From positions 3,342,506-3,406,505 of the forward strand of contig OX638316.1 in assembly GCA_951812525.1 (NCBI GenBank): a stretch of DNA of 64,000 nt, given 5' to 3'. Below are positions 15,896 through 24,723 of the stretch, in pieces. The DNA is from an uncultured Poribacteria bacterium (lineage in GTDB: Bacteria > Poribacteria > WGA-4E > WGA-3G). A program made the translations under genes and the position numbers. Under the pieces are notes generated by a model. That model was given only the letters and a program-made list of their open reading frames with translations, was not told the DNA's origin and did no database searches. Position 1 is the first letter of the stretch, and each line of letters starts with the position of its first letter.

Positions 15896-17113
15896 ATGCG
15901 GAATCGGAAAAGCTTTACCCACTACCTCATATTAGTGCTTGTTGCTGTGGCGGTGATTGTCTACATCACGCCGATCTACTGGATTTTGGCGACGTCACTG
16001 AAGGGACTGGCAGACATCACTACAAAACTACCGAAGTTTGTTTTTGAAGTATCATTGGAAAATTATCAGAAACTGATGCCTTCGGACGGGGTACCTGGCG
16101 TTACACACCTGTTTTTAATAGAGGTATTGGTGGGTTTACTATTTTTCGGTTTTTTCTCGCTTTTTGATGTGAAATTGCCCAGTGCCTTATCGATCCGAAA
16201 TCTCGGATTAGCTTGGAACGCTGTTTTCGTTTTAACCTGCCTCTATAGTTTTCTGACACTACAACCACTGCAGAGCCGTTTCCAAACCGATGCACGTTTC
16301 AATTTTCTGCTACTGATTTTCTGCACAGTCATAGCCTATCTCCTAATGGCACCTTTCAAGAAGTCTAACGGGATCGCGCCCCAAACCACCAGGAAGCAGC
16401 TCCTTACTTTAGTTCTGCCGAGTGTTTTTGGGACCATAGCAATTTGCGTTGCATTGGCGAATGGTGGCTCCAAATACTTTTACCAGTTGCTTAATAGTAT
16501 TATCATCGGTGGTGGTAGTACGATTCTCGCTGTCGGACTCGGAACGCTTGCGGCGTATGCCTTTTCCCGATTCGATGTTGCTGGAAAGGACGATCTGCTT
16601 TTTTTCATCCTGAGCACACGCATGCTGCCCCCTGTTGTTGTTGTCATTCCAATCTATCTAATGTATAGTGCACTTGGCTTACGAGACACACACTTTGGGC
16701 TGATTCTACTTTACACTACCTTTAATGTCTCATTTGCGGTATGGTTAATGAAGGGATTTATTGACGAAATTCCGAAGGAGTATGAGGATGCTGCGCTCGT
16801 TGACGGCTACTCTCGGTTCCAAACCTTCTTGAAGGTAATCTTGCCGCAGTCTGTCACAGGCATCGCTGCCACCGCTGTATTTTGTCTCATTACCGCGTGG
16901 AACGAGTTCGCCTTTGCCTTAGTCCTCACAGAGGTCGGCGGAAGAGCCGTTACCGCACCTCCGTCGATTACGAGTGCTACAGGTTCTAGCGGTATGGATT
17001 GGGGCAAAATCGCTGCTGGCACCTTCGTCTTTTTGTTACCGGTTGCTGTTTTCACCTTCTTGATGCGGAACCACCTGCTACGAGGGGTTACATTTGGCGC
17101 AGTGAAAAAATAA
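15896..17113 (+). CDS. ABC transporter permease (MalG/UgpE type) with membrane insertion
   Basis: At 405 residues this is about 120 longer than the usual 270-280 for this family. Helix 1 (about residues 11-33) and the first periplasmic segment (SLENYQKL) are normal. Residues about 65-185 then form an insertion with roughly four extra hydrophobic helices. After it the normal core resumes (FYQLLNSIIIGGGSTI...LAAYAFSRF), with the EAA loop EYEDAALVDGYSRFQTFLKVILPQ in pieces matching the family. No frameshift is needed, so the insert is translated. No ATPase gene follows; a shared MsmX-like ATPase elsewhere would be required (inference). Confidence 0.85.
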   Translation: MRNRKSFTHYLILVLVAVAVIVYITPIYWILATSLKGLADITTKLPKFVFEVSLENYQKLMPSDGVPGVTHLFLIEVLVGLLFFGFFSLFDVKLPSALSIRNLGLAWNAVFVLTCLYSFLTLQPLQSRFQTDARFNFLLLIFCTVIAYLLMAPFKKSNGIAPQTTRKQLLTLVLPSVFGTIAICVALANGGSKYFYQLLNSIIIGGGSTILAVGLGTLAAYAFSRFDVAGKDDLLFFILSTRMLPPVVVVIPIYLMYSALGLRDTHFGLILLYTTFNVSFAVWLMKGFIDEIPKEYEDAALVDGYSRFQTFLKVILPQSVTGIAATAVFCLITAWNEFAFALVLTEVGGRAVTAPPSITSATGSSGMDWGKIAAGTFVFLLPVAVFTFLMRNHLLRGVTFGAVKK

Positions 17114-17204
17114 AAGAATATTCTCTAACAGACATTTGTTGATACGACATACGTAACTAACAACCAATTGCCAACCGCCAAGAATACAATTGGAGGGCAC
17201 TGAA

Positions 17205-18611
17205 ATGAGCAAACCTACACTGCAACTCACCGATGAAGAAATGCGTGCCTTCATCATCAACGGCTATGTCAAAATCAAAACCGATTTCCCACCGAGTTTT
17301 CATGAAAATATTCGCCAACAACTCGATACAATGTTTGAAGTAACCGGAAATTTGGGAAATAACGTGCTGCCACTCATCCCTGAAATTCAGGAAATCTTCG
17401 ACCATCCGACTGTTCACGGCGCGATGCAAGGTGTACTCGGTGAAAACTATGTAATGCACTCACACCGATACTGCCATTTCAACCAACAGGGCAGCGAAGG
17501 TCAGAATTTCCATAAAGACAGTTATGAAGGGGACGAACAAATCCGTCGTCACCGATGCCGTTGGACGATGGCATTCTATTATCCGCAGGATGTCACTGAA
17601 GACATGGGAGCTACCGCCGTCCTACCCGGCTCACAGTATTACGAGACCGGTGAAAGCGCACACAAGCAACCTGATCTCGCACTCACCGGTGAAGCGGGAA
17701 CCGTAACCATTGTCCACTACGACTTATGGCACCGCGCAATGCCAAATAGCAGTGACAAGAGACGATATATGTTGAAGTTCCTCTTTATCCGGCTTGATGA
17801 ACCACAGATACCTTCGTGGAACCGGAATACTACTGACTGGCACGCCTTGGACAATGCAGAAGAATCCGAACATCCAGAGTTATGGGAATCCCTATGGGAC
17901 TGGTATAACGGCAAAGATAATGGGACGACCAACGGTGTTTCGCGCGCGGAGGTAGATATCCTCATCAAATCCTTAGATAGCGATAACGAAAGAGATAGAC
18001 TAAACGCTGCTTATCGCTTGGGACGGGTTGGTGCTGCTGCAGTGCCTGCCTTAAAACAGATGTTGCATAGTCGATCTGATGCTATCCGAGAATATGCAGG
18101 ATACGCTTTGAGTCTCACCGGAGCACCTGCTATCCCAACGCTCATTGATGCCATACAAGGAACAGATGATGCTGTACGGGCGAGTGCTACGTTTGCCTTA
18201 GCGGATATGGGAAAAACCGCACAGGAAGCGATACCTGTCCTAACACGCGTCGCACAAGATTCTTCTCCATTGGTCCGACGACACGCTACAGAGGGATTGG
18301 GACTCATCGGACAACAGGTTTCTGAGGATATCGATTTATCGGAGGCTGTAGGGGTATTGACGGCTGGGTTGCGTGATGACTATCACTCGGTGCGTGATAA
18401 TGCTGCTCGTTCCTTAGCGAAATTAGGTACAACTGCTGAGCCCGCAATTCCTGCCCTCATTGCGCAATTAGAAGACGAAAATCGATATGTCCGTTTCCAT
18501 GCCGCAATGGCACTAAAGCAGATTAAAACACCAGCGGCACAAGAAGCCCTCTTCAACTATCTATTTGCTTCCCGTTGGTGTGCCTTAACAACAAACGATA
18601 CACCATATTAG
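17205..18611 (+). CDS. Phytanoyl-CoA dioxygenase-family protein fused to HEAT repeats
   Basis: A 468-residue protein. Residues ~10-205 form a PhyH-type Fe(II)/2-oxoglutarate oxygenase domain: the HxD pair is H103/D105 (in FHKDSYEGD), the distal histidine H176 (in LWHRAMPN), and a basic residue near 186-187 is suited to 2-oxoglutarate. Residues ~255-460 are HEAT-like repeats of ~35 residues with the recurring LG/LA..G..AVPAL and DAIREYAGYAL patterns. TGGAGGG 7 nt before the ATG sets the start at 17205. It lies 91 bp after the permease gene and may belong to that operon. The oxygenase probably hydroxylates a small molecule; the HEAT part may hold a partner protein (inference). Confidence 0.85.
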   Translation: MSKPTLQLTDEEMRAFIINGYVKIKTDFPPSFHENIRQQLDTMFEVTGNLGNNVLPLIPEIQEIFDHPTVHGAMQGVLGENYVMHSHRYCHFNQQGSEGQNFHKDSYEGDEQIRRHRCRWTMAFYYPQDVTEDMGATAVLPGSQYYETGESAHKQPDLALTGEAGTVTIVHYDLWHRAMPNSSDKRRYMLKFLFIRLDEPQIPSWNRNTTDWHALDNAEESEHPELWESLWDWYNGKDNGTTNGVSRAEVDILIKSLDSDNERDRLNAAYRLGRVGAAAVPALKQMLHSRSDAIREYAGYALSLTGAPAIPTLIDAIQGTDDAVRASATFALADMGKTAQEAIPVLTRVAQDSSPLVRRHATEGLGLIGQQVSEDIDLSEAVGVLTAGLRDDYHSVRDNAARSLAKLGTTAEPAIPALIAQLEDENRYVRFHAAMALKQIKTPAAQEALFNYLFASRWCALTTNDTPY

Positions 18612-18612
18612 T

Positions 18613-18668
18613 GAGAGCGTGGATTAAAAATAAGTAGGCGAGGTATTCCTAACCTCGCCTACTTTCTT
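18613..18668 (+). terminator. Family A repeat acting as terminator of the PhyH-HEAT gene
   Basis: AGTAGGCGAGGT (18633-18644) pairs perfectly over 12 bp with ACCTCGCCTACT (18652-18663) and is followed by TTCTTT. The left flank (GTGGATTAAAAATA) is shared with the copy at 22862-22904 on the far side of the LRR gene. Confidence 0.65.
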
Positions 18669-18715
18669 TAACAAAATATTCCAATCCACCAACTGCCAAC
18701 CGCTAATCGCCAAAT

Positions 18716-18740
18716 AGGTAGGTGCGGTTTATAACCGCAC
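18716..18740. repeat. Repeat family A, short copy
   Basis: GGTAGGTGCGGTT and AACCGCAC enclose TAT as a compact palindrome. It lies directly downstream of the convergent LRR gene and could serve as its terminator on the - strand. Confidence 0.55.
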
Positions 18741-18759
18741 AATGTACGATCAGAAAAAC

Positions 18760-21700
18760 CTACTTCCGTATCAACATCTTCTGCGTATCAGTGAAATCCC
18801 CTGCCGTCAACGTATAAAAATAAACACCACTTGCCACAGACTCACCAAATGCATTCCTGCCATCCCAATACGCCGCGCGACTCCGGTTCTGATAAATCCC
18901 AGCAGCTTGATGTCCCAATACCAACCGTCGAACCATCTCTCCATTCACTCCATAGATAGTAACAGTAACATCAGCAGGTTTCTCCAACTGATACGGTATC
19001 CACGTCTCAGGGTTGAACGGATTCGGATAGTTAGGCAACAGGACTGTCTCTTTAGGAGTCAACACGCTGAGGAGTTGCGCTAAATAGCGAATACCTCTAT
19101 ATGTCGTTGCATCTGTCAAGTCTAAATGCTGCGCTTGGGACAGCCATTGATGCACATCTGTTGCAGTGAGTGTTTCGGACAGTTGCGGATGTAGGATAGG
19201 TGCAGCGGCTGCGTTGCCCAATGCCCCTGCAACCAAGACGAGATCCGCAATGTTCACCACACCATCACCGTTGACATCCGCAGCTACCTCTCCTGTTTGT
19301 CCGAAACTTGAAGCAACTAACACCAGGTCTTGAATGTTCACGATACCATCACCTGTCACATCCGTCCTTATTTTCGGCGGTTCAGCTACATCTCCGGCTT
19401 CAACCTGTGGTCGGAAAGTATTACCTTGGCTGTCGGCAAGGAGGGTTTCAGACAGAGTTAAGGTGGATGCCTTCACTGCTATGACTTCAAAGGTAACTGT
19501 TGTGAGTGTACCGTCCCCTTTACTATCGCCAACAAGCGCAGTCGCCGCAAACTCAACGCTACCGCTATTGACGACCGGAGGCACAAAAAACGCGCCTGTA
19601 GGTAGATAATCACCGTTACTACTTTCGACATATCGGAGCGCAGTCGGATCGAACTGTAAAGTGAGCTGATAACCTGCGACGGCTTCACCACCTACAATGT
19701 TTAGACTAAGCGTTAGTTGTTCCCCGCTAGCAGGAGATGTTACCTGTGAGGGTGAGATACTCAGGACAGCATCGGTAGCAGGAACCATTACTGTCTCAGT
19801 CGGCACAACAGGAGGAGTGGTCACCACAGGCATTTCGGGTTCTGTAGGTGGCGCAGTGATCTCAACGTCCACTTGAGTGAGTTTTGTCAGACTCGCAAGT
19901 GGCGATGTATCCGTAATCGGATTCCGGGCAAGGCGTAACTGTTTAAGATTTACCAGCCCTGCGAGTGGGCTCACATCGCTGATTTTATTACCTCTGAGTA
20001 ATAGAGCCGTCAGCTGTGTCAATCCAGCGAGCGGTCGGATATCGCTAATCTTATTTTCATCGATATTTAAAAATGTTAGCTGTGTCAATCCAGCAAGTGG
20101 TCTTATGTTGCTGATTTGATTATCCCAGAGAATTAACGTCTCTAAATGTCTCAGTCCAGCAAGCGGGCTTACGTCTCCGATCCGATTGCTTCCCATAGCT
20201 AATACCTTTAATTGCGTCAATCCAGCAAGTGGATTCACATCACTGATTTGGCTACTTGTGAGGAGTAATCGTTCTAACTGTGTCAATCCACTGAGGGGAC
20301 TTAAATTCCTAATTTGATTGAAATTAAGATCTAACTCGACTAACTGCGTAGCATGTTCCAATCCAGTTAGGTTCGTTATCTGACGCTTCTCAGCATCCAA
20401 AGTCTTTAATCTTCCCACAACTTCTTTGGTAATAGTTGCATTGGGTGCTAAACCTAATGATGCTCGCACTGCTGCGGCTAAACCTGCATCGGGTATCACG
20501 CCTCTACTAATGGGAGCGGTGATCTCAACATCCACCTGATCGAGTTTCGTCAGACTCGCAAGCGGTGATGTATCCGTAATCGGATTCCCCGTAAGTAATA
20601 ACTGCCTGAGGTTTACCAATCCAGCGAGTGCTGACACATCACGAATCTCATTCCTAACGAGGTTTAGATTCGTTAGTCGCGTCAATCCTGCGATCGGGCT
20701 GATGTCTTGTATCTGATTGCCATTAAGAAATAGCCGTCGTAATTGTGTCAATCGTGAGAGTGGACTTACATCTTGTATCTGATTATTACGAAGAAATAAT
20801 CGTTGTAACTGAGTCAATCGTGAGAGTGGACTTACATCTTGGATTTGATTATTATCAAGAGTTAACTGCTCTAATTGTGTGGCGTGTTCCAGTCCGGTCA
20901 GGTCAGTTATCTCACGCTTCTTAGCATCCAAAGTCGTTAATCTTCGCAGGATTTGTTTGGTAATAGATGCATTGGATGCTAAACCCAGTGCTTTTCGCAC
21001 TGCTGCAGCTAAACCAGCATCGGGTATAATACCTTTACTAATGGGAGCAGTAATCTCAACATCCACATCGCGTAATTTTTTGAGATTCGCAAGTGGGGCT
21101 GTATCCTGAATCGGATTACCCTCAAGCCCTAATGTTGTCAGATTTACCAACGCCGCCAGCGGCGACACATCGCGAATATTATTCTGATCAAGCCATAAGA
21201 AGTCTAACTGCGTCAACCTCGCGAGCGGACTTACGTCCCGGATATGATTATTATGGAGAGCTAACCGTTCTAACTGTCTCAATCCAGCAAGTGGTGTCAC
21301 GTCACGAATTTGATTAGAGCCCAGAAGTAACTCCTTTAACTGGGTCAAATCTGCCAACGAACTCAAATCTTGGATTTGATTTCCATGAAGAGATAACTTT
21401 TTTAATTGTGTTGCGTGTTCCAATCCAGTAAGGTTTCTTATCTGGCGACTATTAGCATTCAAAGTCGTTAATCTTTGCATTGCTTGTTTTGTGAATGCAG
21501 CATTAGGACCTAACCTTAATGCCTCTCGCACTGCTGCCGCTAAACCGGCATCTGGCACAAGATTTGTCCCGCGAGGCGGATCAGGTGTCGGATCTGTCGG
21601 GCGGGGTCGTGGAGTCGGAGCAGTAATCCTAACATCCACGACTTCGAGATTTGTGAGTTTCGCAAGCGGTGATGTATCCTGAATCGGATTTCTTGCAAGG

Positions 21701-22479
21701 TATAACTTTTCCAGATTTACTAACTTTGCAAGTGGAGACACATCGCGAATGTTGTTCTGAATAAGTGCTAACTTCTTTAATCCCGTCAATCCGGCGAGCG
21801 GTTTGAGATCACTGATTTCATTATTATTAAGATATAACTCATCTAATTGAGTCAAGCGTGTCAACGATCTTAGGTCGCTGATTTTATTATACTCGAGAAC
21901 TAACACTTTCAGCTGCGTTAACCTAGTGAGAGGACTGAGATTACTGATTTCATTTTCTCCAAGAACTAACAATCTCAGCTGTGTCATTCTGGTGAGAGGA
22001 CTGAGATTACTGATTTTATTCCCATAAAGATATAACTCCACTAGCCGGGTCAACCTCGCGAGTTGACTTACATCACTGATTTGATTTTTATCAAGAGATA
22101 ACACCACTAATTGGATCAAGCGTGTCAACGGACTTAGATCGCTGATTTTATTATTATCGAGAATTAACACCTTCAGATGCGTCAATCTAGCGAGCGGTCT
22201 GAGATCACTGATTTGATTACCCCTGAGATCTAATTGCTCTAATTGCGTTGCATGCTCCAATCCAGTAAGGTTCTTTATCTGGGTATCAATTGCCAAAAAC
22301 CCTCCTAACCTTTGCATGTGCTGTCTGGTGATCGGTGCATTTGGTGCTAAGCCAAACGTTTGTCGCAACGCTTCCGCTAAATTCGCATCCGGCACCCTCA
22401 CAACCTGTGCAGATGCAATGTTCGGTATCCAACAACTGAACAGAAAAAAAATAACGAGTAGTCTGTAATACTTTATCAC
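18760..22479 (-). CDS. Secreted leucine-rich-repeat protein with cohesin, dockerin and C-terminal sorting domain
   Basis: A 1239-residue exported protein. A signal peptide (first ~25 residues, ending ASA) precedes four similar blocks beginning near residues 28, 308, 483 and 660. Each starts with PDAxLAxAxR and xITKxxxxRL, then about five to ten internalin-like 22-residue LRRs (LxxLxxLxLxxNxIxDISPLAxLT). A cohesin-like domain spans ~900-1035, a type I dockerin with two DxNGDGxVNIxDL calcium loops ~1040-1090, and a FlgD-like/T9SS-type sorting module (YPNPFNPETWIPYQL...SGVYFYTLTAGDF) ~1145-1239. The start is GTG at 22479 with GGAGG 7 nt upstream. Likely a surface adhesin or assembly protein. Near-identical neighbouring LRR units point to recent internal duplication. 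Confidence 0.88.
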   Translation of the reverse strand: MIKYYRLLVIFFLFSCWIPNIASAQVVRVPDANLAEALRQTFGLAPNAPITRQHMQRLGGFLAIDTQIKNLTGLEHATQLEQLDLRGNQISDLRPLARLTHLKVLILDNNKISDLSPLTRLIQLVVLSLDKNQISDVSQLARLTRLVELYLYGNKISNLSPLTRMTQLRLLVLGENEISNLSPLTRLTQLKVLVLEYNKISDLRSLTRLTQLDELYLNNNEISDLKPLAGLTGLKKLALIQNNIRDVSPLAKLVNLEKLYLARNPIQDTSPLAKLTNLEVVDVRITAPTPRPRPTDPTPDPPRGTNLVPDAGLAAAVREALRLGPNAAFTKQAMQRLTTLNANSRQIRNLTGLEHATQLKKLSLHGNQIQDLSSLADLTQLKELLLGSNQIRDVTPLAGLRQLERLALHNNHIRDVSPLARLTQLDFLWLDQNNIRDVSPLAALVNLTTLGLEGNPIQDTAPLANLKKLRDVDVEITAPISKGIIPDAGLAAAVRKALGLASNASITKQILRRLTTLDAKKREITDLTGLEHATQLEQLTLDNNQIQDVSPLSRLTQLQRLFLRNNQIQDVSPLSRLTQLRRLFLNGNQIQDISPIAGLTRLTNLNLVRNEIRDVSALAGLVNLRQLLLTGNPITDTSPLASLTKLDQVDVEITAPISRGVIPDAGLAAAVRASLGLAPNATITKEVVGRLKTLDAEKRQITNLTGLEHATQLVELDLNFNQIRNLSPLSGLTQLERLLLTSSQISDVNPLAGLTQLKVLAMGSNRIGDVSPLAGLRHLETLILWDNQISNIRPLAGLTQLTFLNIDENKISDIRPLAGLTQLTALLLRGNKISDVSPLAGLVNLKQLRLARNPITDTSPLASLTKLTQVDVEITAPPTEPEMPVVTTPPVVPTETVMVPATDAVLSISPSQVTSPASGEQLTLSLNIVGGEAVAGYQLTLQFDPTALRYVESSNGDYLPTGAFFVPPVVNSGSVEFAATALVGDSKGDGTLTTVTFEVIAVKASTLTLSETLLADSQGNTFRPQVEAGDVAEPPKIRTDVTGDGIVNIQDLVLVASSFGQTGEVAADVNGDGVVNIADLVLVAGALGNAAAAPILHPQLSETLTATDVHQWLSQAQHLDLTDATTYRGIRYLAQLLSVLTPKETVLLPNYPNPFNPETWIPYQLEKPADVTVTIYGVNGEMVRRLVLGHQAAGIYQNRSRAAYWDGRNAFGESVASGVYFYTLTAGDFTDTQKMLIRK

Positions 22480-22959
22480 TGTTTGCCTCCATTTAGAATT
22501 AAGTTATCCTTACCACTTAGAAAAGATAGAATGCACGCCTGACGGTTTTTGAACCCACTGTGTTTGTGTTGCCAATTATTGGCTCCAAATCGTTATGCTA
22601 ATTTTTACGTATTTTGATACATAACCTAAGTTACCACGTAAGTAAACAGCCCTGATTAAACGAAATAAATCTGATATAGACAATATAAACCATATAAGTA
22701 ATTATGAATATAAAAAATAAAATAAAATATATTTTAAAATTATGAGTCAGTATGATTTATAAGTCAAATTAAATTTATGTGTAATTCGAAGGGCAAACTA
22801 AATTCGCAACAAGCATATAATTTTCACGGTCTTGTCAATCAAGGCATCGATATTATCGAAAGAGTGGATTAAAAAATAATAGGCGAGGTATTCTAACCTC
22901 GCCTGCTGACTGCTGACTGCCGACAGCCACTAAATAAAATTTTTCAAACAATTTCCTGC
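22480..22959. other. AT-rich intergenic region upstream of the LRR gene
   Basis: No gene is supported. 22640-22800 is markedly AT-rich with A/T runs. The upstream and regulatory sequences of the LRR gene must lie here, but no clear - strand promoter was recognised. A family A repeat is at 22862-22904, followed by GCTGACTGCTGACTGCCGACAG-like degenerate tracts. Confidence 0.5.
22862..22904. repeat. Repeat family A copy flanking the LRR gene
   Basis: AGGCGAGGT (22881-22889) and ACCTCGCCT (22896-22904) pair across a 6-nt loop. The left flank AGTGGATTAAAAAATAAT matches that of the 18613-18668 copy, and both lie in the same orientation on either side of the LRR gene. Confidence 0.65.
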
Positions 22960-23493
22960 CTACATTATAAACCACATACCTATCTGTCCTGCGAGTGTAC
23001 CCAGAAGTGCGCCTGCAAGTACATCTGTCGGATAGTGAACGCCGAGATATACACGTGCGACGCCGACCGAAATTCCCCAGCAAAACGCTGGAATCTGCAA
23101 GGATGGAAAGGTATTCGCCAACAACGTCATTATCAGGAAAGCAGAAGCAGTATGTCCCGATGGGAAACTAAACCGATCCGGTGGACGCACCCGAAAGTGA
23201 ACATCCATAATTCGCTCGTATGGACGGTCGCGTTTCATTGAGTGTTTCAGGAAGTGGTAAAGGAGTCTCTCAAGTGGAAATGCGAGAACAGCTGATAGAA
23301 GAAATGGCTTACTGACGGCTGAACCGAACGTCAAGTGCACATATAACACCAAAAATGGATACAGACACCCGTTGGCACTCCAGGAGATGACGCGAAATGA
23401 GCGATTCAAAATTCTTCTATCGCCCCAACCAAAGATACGATGAAACAGTAACGTATCCCATCGGGTTAAACTGTTCGTAAATTCTCTTAGCAT
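22960..23493 (-). CDS. PAP2-family phosphatase
   Basis: A 177-residue membrane protein with all three phosphatase motifs of the PAP2/lipid-phosphate phosphatase family: K83-x6-R90-P91, PSGHTAS at 111-117, and R147...H153...D157 (VARVYLGVHYPTD). Five to six hydrophobic helices put the active site at the outer face of the membrane. Substrates of the family include undecaprenyl pyrophosphate and phosphatidic acid; neither can be chosen from sequence. It lies downstream of the deacetylase gene on the same strand. Confidence 0.88.
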   Translation of the reverse strand: MLREFTNSLTRWDTLLFHRIFGWGDRRILNRSFRVISWSANGCLYPFLVLYVHLTFGSAVSKPFLLSAVLAFPLERLLYHFLKHSMKRDRPYERIMDVHFRVRPPDRFSFPSGHTASAFLIMTLLANTFPSLQIPAFCWGISVGVARVYLGVHYPTDVLAGALLGTLAGQIGMWFIM

Positions 23494-23622
23494 AAGTTAC
23501 AAGGTAAGCAGGGACTTTACAACGCAAACCTGCTGTATCTCTTATCTCCGTCTGTATTATTCAAATACGTTTGACTAAACGTTCGCAAAGTCCGTTTATC
23601 ATAGATTAATGTGCACAAACCC

Positions 23623-24360
23623 TCATAGGGAATGCAAGTCCACATAGTCTCTGAGGTCCCGGAGCGCAATGACATGATAGTCGTTTTCCGCAAGATACGC
23701 CATATATGCTTCAAATTGCGCTGGCTCCGTGTGAACCCATGGATGCTCAATATCTGGGGCGCCGTGGAACGTCAGAATCGATATGTTCCCGTCCTTTGCT
23801 TGTGCCAGTGCCCACTCAAAGTCGTCAAAACTCCAATGAGGACCGGAGGCACCTGTTGTCGGAATTAAGAGTGGATGGTGCAAGGTCGGATTATAGGCAG
23901 GTCCACGTCCACCTTCACCGTCATAAGGAAATTCTGGCGCAACACCACGTCGGGCAAAATCGAAACCGTGTTCAGCGAGTACTTCAACAGCATCTTCACC
24001 GTGACTATAACCCGGGTAACAGAACGTCGTCGGTCTCGTAATACCGTATGCCTTGCAACACTCGTCAATATGTATGAGATCCGCGCTAAGTTCCGCTGCC
24101 GACTGCTGTGTTACGTTCCGGTGGTGACGCGTATGATTGCCAATCTCGAAACCGGCATCGTGTAAGCCACGTACTTCTTCCCATGTCATATAAGCTTCTT
24201 TATTTGTCAGGAAGTTCAATCCTTCCGTAATATAGAAGGTCGCACCAAAGCCGTATGATTTCAGGAGTGGACCTATGAAATTCGCCTGCGATTTGCAGCC
24301 GTCGTCAAAGGTAAGTACAACGAGTTTATCAGGAATTTTTTGCGCTGAGCCGTTTTCCAT
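23623..24360 (-). CDS. Polysaccharide deacetylase (NodB-like, CE4)
   Basis: A 245-residue NodB-fold enzyme. The catalytic base/metal motif TFDDG is at residues 17-21, the metal histidine motif HTRHH follows in the IGNHTRHHRN segment, FCYPGYSHG is the third motif and LTFHG the C-terminal one. It would remove acetyl groups from N-acetylated sugars or a related substrate. No signal peptide is seen. The ATG at 24360 is preferred over a TTG at 24390; neither has a good ribosome-binding site. Confidence 0.83.
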   Translation of the reverse strand: MENGSAQKIPDKLVVLTFDDGCKSQANFIGPLLKSYGFGATFYITEGLNFLTNKEAYMTWEEVRGLHDAGFEIGNHTRHHRNVTQQSAAELSADLIHIDECCKAYGITRPTTFCYPGYSHGEDAVEVLAEHGFDFARRGVAPEFPYDGEGGRGPAYNPTLHHPLLIPTTGASGPHWSFDDFEWALAQAKDGNISILTFHGAPDIEHPWVHTEPAQFEAYMAYLAENDYHVIALRDLRDYVDLHSL

Positions 24361-24570
24361 GTCAATAAGTCTGTTTCGATAAAAAAACAAGTGTTTTCAA
24401 GCCCTAATGTCCTTAGGACTTCGCACCACTTGTTTGCAAATCCATTTCGGTGGAATTTAGGTTATTTTAACAAAGATGATGCTATCATGCATGCCAGACT
24501 ATTATAACCCCAAATTGCCCTTTAAATCAAGAAAAAAATGACATTGTAAAACTCAAAGCTGCTTATCTGT

Positions 24571-24632
24571 AGGAGGGATCTCCTGATCCCGACTCTTAAC
24601 TTGTAGGAGGGATCTTCTGATCCCGACTCTTA
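24571..24632. repeat. Repeat family C, tandem pair
   Basis: Two copies of TGTAGGAGGGATCTCCTGAT, each continuing CCCGACTCTTAACT, stand directly in tandem. The core GGGATC...GATCCC is a palindrome. Others lie at 30436-30490 (pair), 52070-52096 and 57209-57236. Confidence 0.7.
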
Positions 24633-24670
24633 ACTGACAACTGATAACTGACAACTACTACAGAAAACCC

Positions 24671-24699
24671 TTGACAAATATTCTCAGATAGCTTACGAT
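24671..24699 (+). promoter_or_regulatory. Promoter for the aldo/keto reductase operon
   Basis: Consensus TTGACA at 24671-24676, a 17-bp spacer and TACGAT at 24694-24699, 25 bp before the start codon. Confidence 0.55.
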
Positions 24700-24723
24700 A
24701 TTAGAATAACGGAGGTGAAAATC

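Larger units (their letters stand above)
24361..24723. other. Intergenic region with family C repeats between divergent genes
   Basis: No gene is supported. It holds two adjacent family C units (about 24571-24597 and 24602-24629), degenerate CAACTGATAACTGACAAC tracts (about 24639-24660), and the promoter at 24671-24699. Confidence 0.55.

Noticed and set aside
24571-24632. GGAGGG motifs as ribosome-binding sites
   Set aside because: They belong to family C repeats and have no start codon at a usable distance.
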